DNA from: Flavobacterium pallidum
GTDB taxonomy: Bacteria > Bacteroidota > Bacteroidia > Flavobacteriales > Flavobacteriaceae
Assembly (NCBI RefSeq): GCF_003097535.1
Contig: NZ_CP029187.1
Span: forward strand, 558,001-622,000
Reading direction: 5' to 3'
Length of the DNA stretch: 64,000 bases
A program made the translations under genes and the position numbers. Below the pieces are notes generated by a model, which made no database searches, was not told where the DNA came from, and saw nothing but the letters and a program-made list of their open reading frames with translations. Shown piece after piece: positions 34,619 through 42,679 of this stretch (its first letter is position 1; every line of letters begins with the position of its first letter).

Positions 34619-37399
34619 ATTAAATAAATTTTTATCAAAAACCATCGCGATCGCTGCGGCATGTCGTTTTTTAGAACGGGCATAACTACCGGCAGCCGGC
34701 GCGCTGTAGGCTTTCAGTGAAGCAACACGCAGTTTCACTTCATTGAAATTCATCAGCATATAACTGTAAGCGCCCATATTCCGCGGCTCTTCCTGTGCCC
34801 AGACATAATCATCGGCATTCGGATAAGACGCGATAATTTCCTTCAACTGATCCACCGGTAACGGGAAAAGCTGCTCGATACGCACCAAAGCGACATCTTT
34901 GCGGCCATTGGCTTCCCTTTCCGCCAGTAAATCATAATAGAATTTACCGGTACAGAACACGAGTGTTTTCACGTCATTCTTATTTACGCTCGTATCATCA
35001 AGCGTTTCGCGGAACGTTCCGTTTGCGAATTCATCGGCGGTAGATACTACCAGCGGATGGCGCAATAAACTTTTCGGGGTGAATACGATTAATGGTTTAC
35101 GGTAGGTCGTTTTCATCTGCCTTCTCAACAAATGGTAGAAATTGGCCGGAGTCGTACAATCGGCAACGAACATATTTTCGTTCGCGCACATCTGTAAATA
35201 ACGTTCCATCCTTGCTGACGAGTGTTCCGCACCCTGCCCTTCATAGCCGTGTGGCAATAGCATCACCAAACCATTCTGGTTGTTCCATTTGTCTTCTGCT
35301 GCGGAAATATACTGGTCGAGCATAATCTGTGCCCCATTCGAGAAATCACCGAACTGTGCTTCCCAGATGGTCAGTGTTTTCGGGCTTGCGAGAGCGTATC
35401 CATAATCAAATCCGACCACGCCATATTCTGAAAGCAATGAGTTATAGATATGGAATTTCCCTTTTGCGTTCGGAAGGTTTTGCAATAAAATCACTTCTTC
35501 TTCAGAATCTTCAACCTTTACCACAGCATGACGGTGTGAGAAAGTTCCTCTTTCCACATCCTGTCCTGAGATACGCACATCGTAACCTTCGGTCAGTAAA
35601 CTTCCGTAAGCCAGCAATTCCGCCATCGCCCAGTCGAGCTTGTCGGTTTCGAAATACATGGTCTTGCGGTCATTGATCAGCTTTTGGATCTTGCTGATGA
35701 ATTTCTTATCCGATGGCAATTCGGTGATCACTTTTGCGATTCCGGTCAACGTTTCTTTTGAAAAAGTCGTATCGGTATTCTGAAGCATTTCTGCCTGGTC
35801 TGCCTGTTTGAAACCCTGCCATTCATTTTGCATGAACGGCGTAATGATCGTGAGGTCTTTTTTACGTGACGCTTCAAGGTTTTCCTCGAGTTTCGCTTTA
35901 TAAGCATCTTCAAGGCCTTTTACAAAATTGCTGTCAATCACGCCTTCCGCCAATAATCTTTCGGCATAAATGTCGCGCGGATTCTTATGTTTGGCGATGA
36001 TTTTGTATAATTTCGGCTGTGTAAAACGTGGTTCGTCACCTTCGTTGTGGCCGTATTTCCTGTAGCCTAATAAATCAATGAACACGTCGCTTCCGAATTG
36101 CATACGGTATTCCAAAGCGAATAACATCGCATGTACCACCGCTTCAGTATCATCTGCATTGACGTGCAATACCGGCGACAAAGTGACTTTGGCAATATCG
36201 GTACAGTATGTTGATGAACGGGCATCAAGATAGTTTGTCGTGAATCCAACCTGGTTGTTGATTACGATATGGATTGTACCCCCAGTCTTATAACCGTCAA
36301 GCTGTGCCATCTGTACAATTTCGTAAACGATTCCCTGTCCGGCAACGGCGGCATCACCATGAAGCGCAATCGGGAGGACTTTGGAGAAATCATCCGGGAA
36401 ATAACGGTCCTGTTTGGCACGGGTAATTCCTTCGATTACGGCACCCACCGTTTCCAGGTGCGATGGATTCGGCGCGAGGTTGATGTTGATGCTTTTTCCA
36501 GATTTGGTTTTCCTGTCGGAAGTCAGCCCAAGGTGGTATTTTACGTCACCATCGAAAAGCGCATCATCATCATAATCTTTTCCGTCGAATTCAGAGAAAA
36601 TATCCTGTGTTGATTTTCCGAAGATATTGGCCAACACGTTCAAACGCCCACGGTGCGCCATTCCCATGACGAATTGCTCTACGCCTTTTTCGGCAGCGGC
36701 TTCAATCAGTGCATCAAGCCCGGGAATGATGGATTCGCCACCTTCAAGCGAGAAACGTTTTTGCCCGACGTATTTTGTATGCAGGAAGTTTTCAAAAGAA
36801 ACTGCCTCATTTAATTTTTCAAGGATGTGTTGTTTTTGTTCCGTATTGAATTTCGGAATGTTGTCATTGTATCCGATTTTATCCTGAATCCACTGGATCA
36901 CTTCAGGCTTACGGATGTACATGTATTCCACTCCGATCGATTCACAATAAATTTTCTTAAGATGGCTAAGGATTTCATTCAGCGTACAGGGCTCCAGCTT
37001 CATTGCTTTAGCCGCGTCGAAAACCGTATTGAGGTCGGCATCTGTCAATCCGAAATTAGTAATATCAAGCGTTGGCGCCCAAACCCTTCTTTCCCGCACC
37101 GGATTGGTTTTGGTGAATAAATGGCCGCGCGTGCGATAAGCATCAATTAATTTTAATACGTTAAATTCTTTCTGGAGTTTTTCAGAAACCTGGCTGAAAT
37201 CCTGCTCAGCAGCTGCGGCCGCCATTTGCTGGGGAGCAGCTGAAGGATAATCATCATTGTATGTGGTAATCCCGAAATCAAAGCCTTGTAAAAAGCTCCT
37301 CCAGCTTGGCTCGACGCTGTCAGGATTTTCTAAATATTGTTCGTATAAATCGGCAAAAAATTCAGTATGGGCTGCATTTAAAAAGGAAAACCTATCCAT
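34616..37399 (-). CDS. sucA: 2-oxoglutarate dehydrogenase E1 component
   Basis: 927 residues from the ATG at 37399 (MDRFSFLNAAHTEFFADLYEQYL). The frame stays open to a TTG at 37441, but that codon lies inside the promoter -7 box. E1 is the thiamine-diphosphate enzyme that decarboxylates 2-oxoglutarate and succinylates lipoyl-E2. Visible blocks: GMAHRGRLNVLANI (substrate/ThDP region, ~250), LHGDAAVAGQGIVYE (ThDP/Mg binding, ~345), LLGYRKYGHNEGDEPRFTQP (~440) and the C-terminal LLPHGYEGQGAEHSSARMERYLQ. Its first 40 residues form the E2-binding helix typical of SucA. Upstream of sucB. Confidence 0.97.
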   Translation of the reverse strand: MDRFSFLNAAHTEFFADLYEQYLENPDSVEPSWRSFLQGFDFGITTYNDDYPSAAPQQMAAAAAEQDFSQVSEKLQKEFNVLKLIDAYRTRGHLFTKTNPVRERRVWAPTLDITNFGLTDADLNTVFDAAKAMKLEPCTLNEILSHLKKIYCESIGVEYMYIRKPEVIQWIQDKIGYNDNIPKFNTEQKQHILEKLNEAVSFENFLHTKYVGQKRFSLEGGESIIPGLDALIEAAAEKGVEQFVMGMAHRGRLNVLANIFGKSTQDIFSEFDGKDYDDDALFDGDVKYHLGLTSDRKTKSGKSININLAPNPSHLETVGAVIEGITRAKQDRYFPDDFSKVLPIALHGDAAVAGQGIVYEIVQMAQLDGYKTGGTIHIVINNQVGFTTNYLDARSSTYCTDIAKVTLSPVLHVNADDTEAVVHAMLFALEYRMQFGSDVFIDLLGYRKYGHNEGDEPRFTQPKLYKIIAKHKNPRDIYAERLLAEGVIDSNFVKGLEDAYKAKLEENLEASRKKDLTIITPFMQNEWQGFKQADQAEMLQNTDTTFSKETLTGIAKVITELPSDKKFISKIQKLINDRKTMYFETDKLDWAMAELLAYGSLLTEGYDVRISGQDVERGTFSHRHAVVKVEDSEEEVILLQNLPNAKGKFHIYNSLLSEYGVVGFDYGYALASPKTLTIWEAQFGDFSNGAQIMLDQYISAAEDKWNNQNGLVMLLPHGYEGQGAEHSSARMERYLQMCANENMFVADCTTPANFYHLLRRQMKTTYRKPLIVFTPKSLLRHPLVVSTADEFANGTFRETLDDTSVNKNDVKTLVFCTGKFYYDLLAEREANGRKDVALVRIEQLFPLPVDQLKEIIASYPNADDYVWAQEEPRNMGAYSYMLMNFNEVKLRVASLKAYSAPAAGSYARSKKRHAAAIAMVFDKNLFN

Positions 37400-37438
37400 G
37401 ATTTGATGTAGAATGTGCGGGTTGTTAAAAATGTTTTG

Positions 37439-37446
37439 CAAAAGTA
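37439..37446 (-). promoter_or_regulatory. -7 box that decides the sucA start
   Basis: TACTTTTG on the minus strand. The in-frame TTG at 37441 lies within it, so translation starts at the ATG at 37399, about 40 bases downstream. Confidence 0.65.
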
Positions 37447-37512
37447 CAATAATTAAGACAAACTAATAATTATTTTCTACATTTATACCTTAAACTTATC
37501 ATAAAAAAGGCT

Positions 37513-38079
37513 ATGAAAACTGCTTGTTTTGAGAATATTCCAAAGTATATCCTTATCATGCTTTTTGCATCTTCAACATTCGGAATTTACGCTCAGGATA
37601 ATGCCTCAAAAGAGGGTGATTTCTGGAGCCATATCCGTTTTGGCGGAGGCTTCGGGGCGAGTTTCGGAAGTGATTATACTGATGTGTCTGTGGCTCCCGG
37701 CGCGCTTTATGAGTTTAACGATTATTTCGGGCTTGGTGTAGGTGTGCAGGGCAGCTTCGTAAAAGTGAAAGGCAACTATGCAGACAGCGACCTGAATAAT
37801 TACAAATCGTGGATTTATGGCGGAAGCCTTATTGGTTTATTCAACCCGTTTGAAGCGGTACAGCTTTCTGCAGAACTCGAGGAAGTGCGCGTCAATTCAA
37901 CCTTTACATTTCCAAGTGCTCCGGATATTACCCGTAATTTCTGGAATTCGGCACTTTATTTAGGCGCGGGTTACAATACCGGCGATGTTACCATTGGCGT
38001 ACGGTACAATGTGCTTTTCGAGCGTGATAAGAGTGTGTATTCTGATCCATTTATGCCGTTTGTGAGGGTGTATTTTTAA
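37513..38079 (+). CDS. Outer membrane beta-barrel protein (hypothetical)
   Basis: 188 residues. N-terminal signal peptide ending at IYAQ (residue ~27); the hydrophobic stretch is YILIMLFASSTFG. The mature part shows repeated barrel strands: IRFGGGFGASFGSDYTDVSVAPG, FGLGVGVQGSFVKVKGNY, LYLGAGYNTGDVTIGVRYNVLF, and ends in the aromatic FVRVYF. This is the layout of small 8-strand OmpW/OmpX-like proteins of Bacteroidota. The function is not identifiable. Single gene. Confidence 0.82.
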   Translation: MKTACFENIPKYILIMLFASSTFGIYAQDNASKEGDFWSHIRFGGGFGASFGSDYTDVSVAPGALYEFNDYFGLGVGVQGSFVKVKGNYADSDLNNYKSWIYGGSLIGLFNPFEAVQLSAELEEVRVNSTFTFPSAPDITRNFWNSALYLGAGYNTGDVTIGVRYNVLFERDKSVYSDPFMPFVRVYF

Positions 38080-38103
38080 GAAACGCTGTGACTTTAGACA
38101 AAA

Positions 38104-38463
38104 TCAAAACCTGTTCCTGAACCAAACTTTTTGCCATTCCCTTTTCAATACCAGAAAGGAAACCTGCCCGGCGAGTTCGGAAATGTCGGAACCATCGAGC
38201 TTTTTGATCTCGCTTTCATTGACATCGATGATGTATAGTAGGTTTAGGTATTCTGCAAATTTGTATTGGATCAGCCGGTAAATTTTTTCGTGCAACTGGA
38301 TTTTCAGTTCTTCAGGAGGGGTACTCATCGGGAAATCGACCGCTTCATTGGCGAGGTTGAAATCCTTATTGAGCTGCTCGATAAGCTTCAGGTACAGATT
38401 CTCGTTTTGTGCTTCAGTAAGCAGGGCTTCGGGGTTGATCGGTGCTACGTACATGCTTTCCAT
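38104..38463 (-). CDS. Conserved-looking hypothetical protein downstream of polyprenyl synthetase
   Basis: 119 residues, soluble, no signal peptide, predicted largely helical (LYLKLIEQLNKDFNLAN, KIQLHEKIYRLIQYKFAEYLNLLYIIDVNESEIKKL, SELAGQVSFLVLKREWQKVWFRNRF). Its ATG directly abuts the stop codon of the polyprenyl synthetase gene (TAA then ATG), which indicates coupled translation. I do not recognise a family. A role linked to isoprenoid synthesis would be guesswork. Confidence 0.8.
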   Translation of the reverse strand: MESMYVAPINPEALLTEAQNENLYLKLIEQLNKDFNLANEAVDFPMSTPPEELKIQLHEKIYRLIQYKFAEYLNLLYIIDVNESEIKKLDGSDISELAGQVSFLVLKREWQKVWFRNRF

Positions 38464-39438
38464 TTAAACATTACGCTGCATCAGCTTTTTTCCGAAAGCC
38501 TCAAGCATCACTTTTTTATCAGCTTCGATTTCCATTTTTGACAAAGTATCGAAGGCTTTTAAAGTATACGTTTCAATAGCGTCACGTGTCGCTGCGGAAG
38601 CGCCGGATTGCTCGAAAATCCTTTTCACGGAATCAATCTTGTCCGAATTGTCGGCAGGATGAATCGAATACAAATGCAGCAGTTGCTGTGTTTCGGTTTC
38701 ATTAGAAAACGCCATCGCCTTGAGGTAAAGGTAGGTTTTCTTGTTTTCGATGATATCGCCTCCCACCTGCTTCCCGAAGGTTTCCGGATCGCCGAAAGCA
38801 TCCAGATAATCATCCTGCAATTGGAACGCAAGGCCCAAATTCAGTCCGAAATCGTAAATCAAATCACAATTCTCTTTTGACGTTTCGGCAATAATAGCAC
38901 CCATTTTCATTGCCGCACCGACTAAAACGGCGGTCTTGTATTCTATCATCCTCAGGTATTCCGGAATCGTAACATCTTCGCGGGTTTCGAAATCAACATC
39001 CAGCTGCTGCCCTTCACAGACTTCAATGGCGGTTTTACTGAACAATTTCGCCAGATCCCGAAATACTGCCGGTTCGTATTGCTCAAAATATTGATAAGCC
39101 AAAATCAGCATCGCATCACCGGAGAGGATTGCGGCATTCGTATTCCACTTTTCATGCACTGTTTCATGGCCGCGACGCAGCGGCGCATCATCCATAATGT
39201 CATCATGCACCAAAGAGAAATTGTGGAACATTTCGACCGCCAGTGCCGCAGGAAGTGCTTTCTTATAATCTGCATTAAAGACCTCAGCCGACATCAGCGT
39301 GAGCAATGGACGCATCCTCTTACCTCCTAAATTTATAATGTAATGCACCGGTTCATAAAGGTTTCGTGGCGCTTTCAGGATATGCTGGTTTTCGATATAG
39401 GATTCTATAAATTCCTGATACTGTGGAATGGAGTGCAT
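38464..39438 (-). CDS. Polyprenyl (isoprenyl) diphosphate synthase
   Basis: 324 residues, a trans-prenyltransferase of the FPP/GGPP/octaprenyl synthase family, which condenses IPP onto allylic diphosphates. Both aspartate-rich motifs are intact: DDIMDD at residues 79-84 (LVHDDIMDDAPLRRG) and DDYLDAFGD at ~208-216 (FQLQDDYLDAFGD). GGKRMRPLL (38-46) and GKQVGGDIIENKKTYL are also present. The chain length of the product (quinone side chain or carotenoid precursor) cannot be assigned from these motifs. First gene of a two-gene operon. Confidence 0.93.
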   Translation of the reverse strand: MHSIPQYQEFIESYIENQHILKAPRNLYEPVHYIINLGGKRMRPLLTLMSAEVFNADYKKALPAALAVEMFHNFSLVHDDIMDDAPLRRGHETVHEKWNTNAAILSGDAMLILAYQYFEQYEPAVFRDLAKLFSKTAIEVCEGQQLDVDFETREDVTIPEYLRMIEYKTAVLVGAAMKMGAIIAETSKENCDLIYDFGLNLGLAFQLQDDYLDAFGDPETFGKQVGGDIIENKKTYLYLKAMAFSNETETQQLLHLYSIHPADNSDKIDSVKRIFEQSGASAATRDAIETYTLKAFDTLSKMEIEADKKVMLEAFGKKLMQRNV

Positions 39439-39559
39439 GAAAAATAAAATTTCCGCTAAAGTACTGCATTCACACGGGATATCAAATTACACGGGATTAT
39501 CAAATGTTAAAAAAATGTAAATACTTTGGAAACTATTTTTGTTTTCAAAGTTTCCGTGT

Positions 39560-39567
39560 TAATTTTG
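39560..39567 (+). promoter_or_regulatory. -7 box that decides the TetR start
   Basis: TAATTTTG lies downstream of the first in-frame ATG (39526) and 15 bases before the GTG at 39583, which is therefore taken as the start. Confidence 0.65.
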
Positions 39568-39582
39568 CCAAAAATTTTAACA

Positions 39583-40185
39583 GTGGAAAATCCGAAAATT
39601 AAAATCATAGAGCGTGCCGCCGATTTGTTCCTCAAGCTTGGCTTTAAGAGCATTACGATGGATGATATCGCCACTGACATGGGGATTTCGAAAAAAACCA
39701 TCTACAAATATTTTGAAAATAAGGAACTCCTGATCGAGGCAACCACGCAAATGGTACAGGAACAGATCAAGTTGGCCATGGAAGCAATTTTTTCACAAAA
39801 CCACAACCCGGTTTGTGAAAATTTCGAAATCAGGGAGATGTTTAAGGGATTGTTCCAATCTGCACATACATCGCCGCTTTATCAATTGCGCAAGCATTAT
39901 CCTGAAATTTATCACAAAGTAATGGCTTTCCAATTAGAGGAATGCAGCGGTTTTATCAGGCATAATATCGTAAAAGGGATTGAACAGGGCTATTATCGGG
40001 AAGATATTCCGGTAGAGCATATTGTGAAATTTTATTACGCGCTGATCTTCAGCATTAATGAAAATACCATTCTGGAAAAAGATGCTCTGGTCCTGGAATT
40101 ATCTGCTTTGGAATACCATACCCGTGCCATCGCTACAGATAAAGGCATCGCCGAATTAGAAAAACACTTACACCTAAATAATTAA
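39583..40185 (+). CDS. TetR/AcrR family transcriptional regulator
   Basis: 200 residues with a GTG start at 39583 (VENPKIKIIERAADLF). The N-terminal HTH is FLKLGFKSITMDDIATDMGISKKTIYKYFENKELLIE (~15-51), and the rest is a helical ligand-binding domain. It is the first gene of a cluster TetR-TolC-adaptor-RND pump; the stop of TetR and the TolC start are 6 bp apart. By analogy to AcrR/TtgR systems it should repress this efflux operon and its own synthesis until a ligand binds. The ligand is unknown, and no clear dyad operator is visible besides the promoter region. Confidence 0.93.
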   Translation: MENPKIKIIERAADLFLKLGFKSITMDDIATDMGISKKTIYKYFENKELLIEATTQMVQEQIKLAMEAIFSQNHNPVCENFEIREMFKGLFQSAHTSPLYQLRKHYPEIYHKVMAFQLEECSGFIRHNIVKGIEQGYYREDIPVEHIVKFYYALIFSINENTILEKDALVLELSALEYHTRAIATDKGIAELEKHLHLNN

Positions 40186-40191
40186 CCATCA

Positions 40192-41538
40192 ATGAGAAAA
40201 ATCACTTTAATCACTTTCCTGTTACTGGCCATTGGGATGACGGCGCAGGAAAAACAGCCGGAAAAATTTTCCTTCAGCCTTGAACAGGCGGTCAGCCACG
40301 CTTTGGAACACAATTACACTGTAATCAATTCGGGACGCGATATCGACATCGCCAAAAAGAAAAAATGGGAAACTACCGCAGCAGGTTTGCCACAAATCAA
40401 TGCGGGCGTCGATTACCAGTACAATTTTGAATTGCAGAAATCCATTGTTCCTGCAGAATTCTTCGGAGGGAATCCGGGCGAATTCATCGAAGTGGCTTTC
40501 GGGACGAAGCACACCATGACGGGACGTGCGACATTAAGCCAGTTGATCTTCGACGGCTCTTATATCGTGGCATTGCAGGCGTCAAAAACGTATCTTCAGT
40601 ATTACCAGAATGCCAAAGTGAAAACCGACAATGAAGTGCGCGAAATGGTAATTAATGCTTACGGCAACGTGCTTTTGGCAGAAGAAAGCATTGCCATCCT
40701 TGAGAAAAACAAAAGCATTCTTCAGAAAATCCTTGGCGATACACAGGAAACTTTTAAGAACGGGCTGATTGAGGAAGAAAATGTGGAGCAATTGCAGATT
40801 ACGCTCACCACCGTGAACAGCAGCCTGAACAATGCGGTAAGGCTTCGTGATATCGCTTATAAAATGCTCAAAATAAACCTCGGTTTGGACATCAATGATG
40901 AATTGACGCTGACTGATAAACTCGACAGCCTGACGTTGCAGAATCTTGATTTTGCACTTACGCAAACCGGATTCAATGTCAATGAAAATATCGATTACAA
41001 GATTGCGCAGAATTTCACCGAACAGCGTAAACTCGAATACAAACTTGAGCGCAGCAAGGCGTTGCCGACATTATCAGCAAACCTGAATTTCGGCTACAAT
41101 GCTTTCAACGACCAGTTTGAATTTTTCCAGAAGGACCAGAAATGGCTGAACTATTCCAATCTCGGCGTAAGCCTGAATGTACCAATCTTCAGTAGCGGCG
41201 CAAGAAGTGCACGTACGGCGCAGGCAAAAATCAGGCTTGAACAGGCCAACACCCAATTGACCGAAACGGAACAAAAGCTGAAGCTGGCCTATGAAAGCGC
41301 GAAAAGCGAATATGACTTTGCCGTAGAGGAATTCAACACTTCAAAATCCAACCTGAAACTTGCCGAACGGATTGAAAACAAGCAGCAGATCAAATTTACG
41401 GAAGGTTTGTCGACCAGTTTTGATTTCAGCGACGCACAACGCCAGCTGTACACTGCACAGCAAAGTTATTTGCAATCGATGATCGATGTCATCAACAAAA
41501 GGGCCGCTTTGGAAAAAATCATCAACAACAAAAAATAA
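40192..41538 (+). CDS. TolC family outer membrane efflux channel
   Basis: 448 residues. Signal peptide MRKITLITFLLLAIGMTAQ. Two OEP repeats: FSFSLEQAVSHALEHNYTVINSGRDIDIAKKKKWETTAAGLPQINAG at ~25-70 and a second after ~275 (ERSKALPTLSANLNFGY, SLNVPIFSSGARSARTAQAKIRLEQAN, DFSDAQRQLYTAQQSYLQSM). It forms the trimeric channel through the outer membrane and periplasm for the RND pump encoded two genes downstream. The adaptor starts 9 bp after its stop. Confidence 0.95.
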   Translation: MRKITLITFLLLAIGMTAQEKQPEKFSFSLEQAVSHALEHNYTVINSGRDIDIAKKKKWETTAAGLPQINAGVDYQYNFELQKSIVPAEFFGGNPGEFIEVAFGTKHTMTGRATLSQLIFDGSYIVALQASKTYLQYYQNAKVKTDNEVREMVINAYGNVLLAEESIAILEKNKSILQKILGDTQETFKNGLIEEENVEQLQITLTTVNSSLNNAVRLRDIAYKMLKINLGLDINDELTLTDKLDSLTLQNLDFALTQTGFNVNENIDYKIAQNFTEQRKLEYKLERSKALPTLSANLNFGYNAFNDQFEFFQKDQKWLNYSNLGVSLNVPIFSSGARSARTAQAKIRLEQANTQLTETEQKLKLAYESAKSEYDFAVEEFNTSKSNLKLAERIENKQQIKFTEGLSTSFDFSDAQRQLYTAQQSYLQSMIDVINKRAALEKIINNKK

Positions 41539-41547
41539 ACCACTAAC

Positions 41548-42606
41548 ATGAATCACATGAGAAAAATAATTTTAATATCCGCAGCATCATTGGCAATATT
41601 TGCCTGTGGCAAAAAGGAAGACCCGAAAACGGCACCTAAACCGGAAGCAAAACCAGAAGAAGTACTTGTTTCGGTAACAACCGTAAAAGACACCACGTTC
41701 ACGCATTACCTTGAAATACAGGGAAATGTAGACACCCAGCAAAACGTGACCATTCAGCCTGAAATGTCAGGGACTTTGGTGACGCTCAACGCCAAAGCAG
41801 GCCAGCATGTTTCCAAAGGGCAGGTACTTGGAAGGGTTGACGATGCCGGAATCGGACAACAGGTCGCGCAATTGCAAACACAATATGAACTGGCAAAAAC
41901 GACATTCGAAAGGCAAAAACGCCTTTGGGACCAGAAAATCGGTTCTGAAATCCAGTACCTCCAAGCGCAGACGCAAATGATCAGCGCCGAGAAAATGGTC
42001 AACCAGGTTAAAGCGCAATTGTCAAAAACACTAATTAAAGCGCCATTTTCAGGAACCATCGACGAGGTTTTTGTAGAAAGAGGCGAAGTGGTCGCTCCGA
42101 GCCAGAAAGGCCTGATGCGTATTGTAAACCTGGGCAACCTGTACGTTTCCACTATGGTGCCGGAAAGTTATGTAGGCAAAGTGAAAGTGGGCACGACGGT
42201 AGATGTGGAAATCAATTCGATTGGAAAAACCTACGCAGGTAAAGTACGCCAGGTAGCAAGCAGCATCAATCCTGAAAACAGGAGTTTTGGCATCGAGGTA
42301 AATATCCCGAATCCGGAAAACTTACTGCGCCCGAACCAGGTGGCCAAACTTAAGATCATCGATTATACAAATAAAAAAGCGATGGTCGTGCCTACCAATG
42401 TGATCCAGGAAGACGGCCAGAAAAACCAGTTCGTTTTCGTGGTTACAAACAGTAACGGAAAAACAGGCACTGCAAAGAAAACCATTGTTAAAACCGGCCA
42501 GTCTGCAGGAAATGTAACAGAAATCTTAAGTGGACTCAATGCCGAGGACATCATCGTGACGGAAGGCGCGAATACCATTTCTGAGGGAATGAAACTCAAT
42601 TTCTAA
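41548..42606 (+). CDS. RND efflux periplasmic adaptor (membrane fusion protein)
   Basis: 352 residues (an internal ATG at 41557 would give 349). Lipoprotein signal with lipobox IFAC (Cys23). The membrane-fusion-protein layout is clear: a biotinyl-lipoyl-like half (QPEMSGTLVTLNAKAGQHVSKGQVLGRVDD, ~70-99), an alpha-hairpin (QVAQLQTQYELAKTTFERQKRLWDQ), the second lipoyl half (KAPFSGTIDEVFVERGEVVAPSQKGLMRIVNLGNLYV), then the beta-barrel and membrane-proximal domains. It links the inner-membrane pump to the TolC channel. A 73-bp gap with an inverted repeat precedes the pump gene. Confidence 0.95.
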   Translation: MNHMRKIILISAASLAIFACGKKEDPKTAPKPEAKPEEVLVSVTTVKDTTFTHYLEIQGNVDTQQNVTIQPEMSGTLVTLNAKAGQHVSKGQVLGRVDDAGIGQQVAQLQTQYELAKTTFERQKRLWDQKIGSEIQYLQAQTQMISAEKMVNQVKAQLSKTLIKAPFSGTIDEVFVERGEVVAPSQKGLMRIVNLGNLYVSTMVPESYVGKVKVGTTVDVEINSIGKTYAGKVRQVASSINPENRSFGIEVNIPNPENLLRPNQVAKLKIIDYTNKKAMVVPTNVIQEDGQKNQFVFVVTNSNGKTGTAKKTIVKTGQSAGNVTEILSGLNAEDIIVTEGANTISEGMKLNF

Positions 42607-42617
42607 AACACGCAGCT

Positions 42618-42654
42618 GTTTACAGTGAACATGCTACGCACAGTAAACTGTAAA
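42618..42654. repeat. Inverted repeat between adaptor and pump genes
   Basis: TTTACAGT (42619-42626) and ACTGTAAA (42647-42654) form an inverted repeat with a 20-base loop; ACAGTGAAC and ACAGTAAAC within it are near-direct repeats. It has no T-run, so it is more likely an mRNA stem adjusting expression of the two genes than a terminator. Confidence 0.5.
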
Positions 42655-42679
42655 TAAGCCTCAACTAATAACTAAAATC

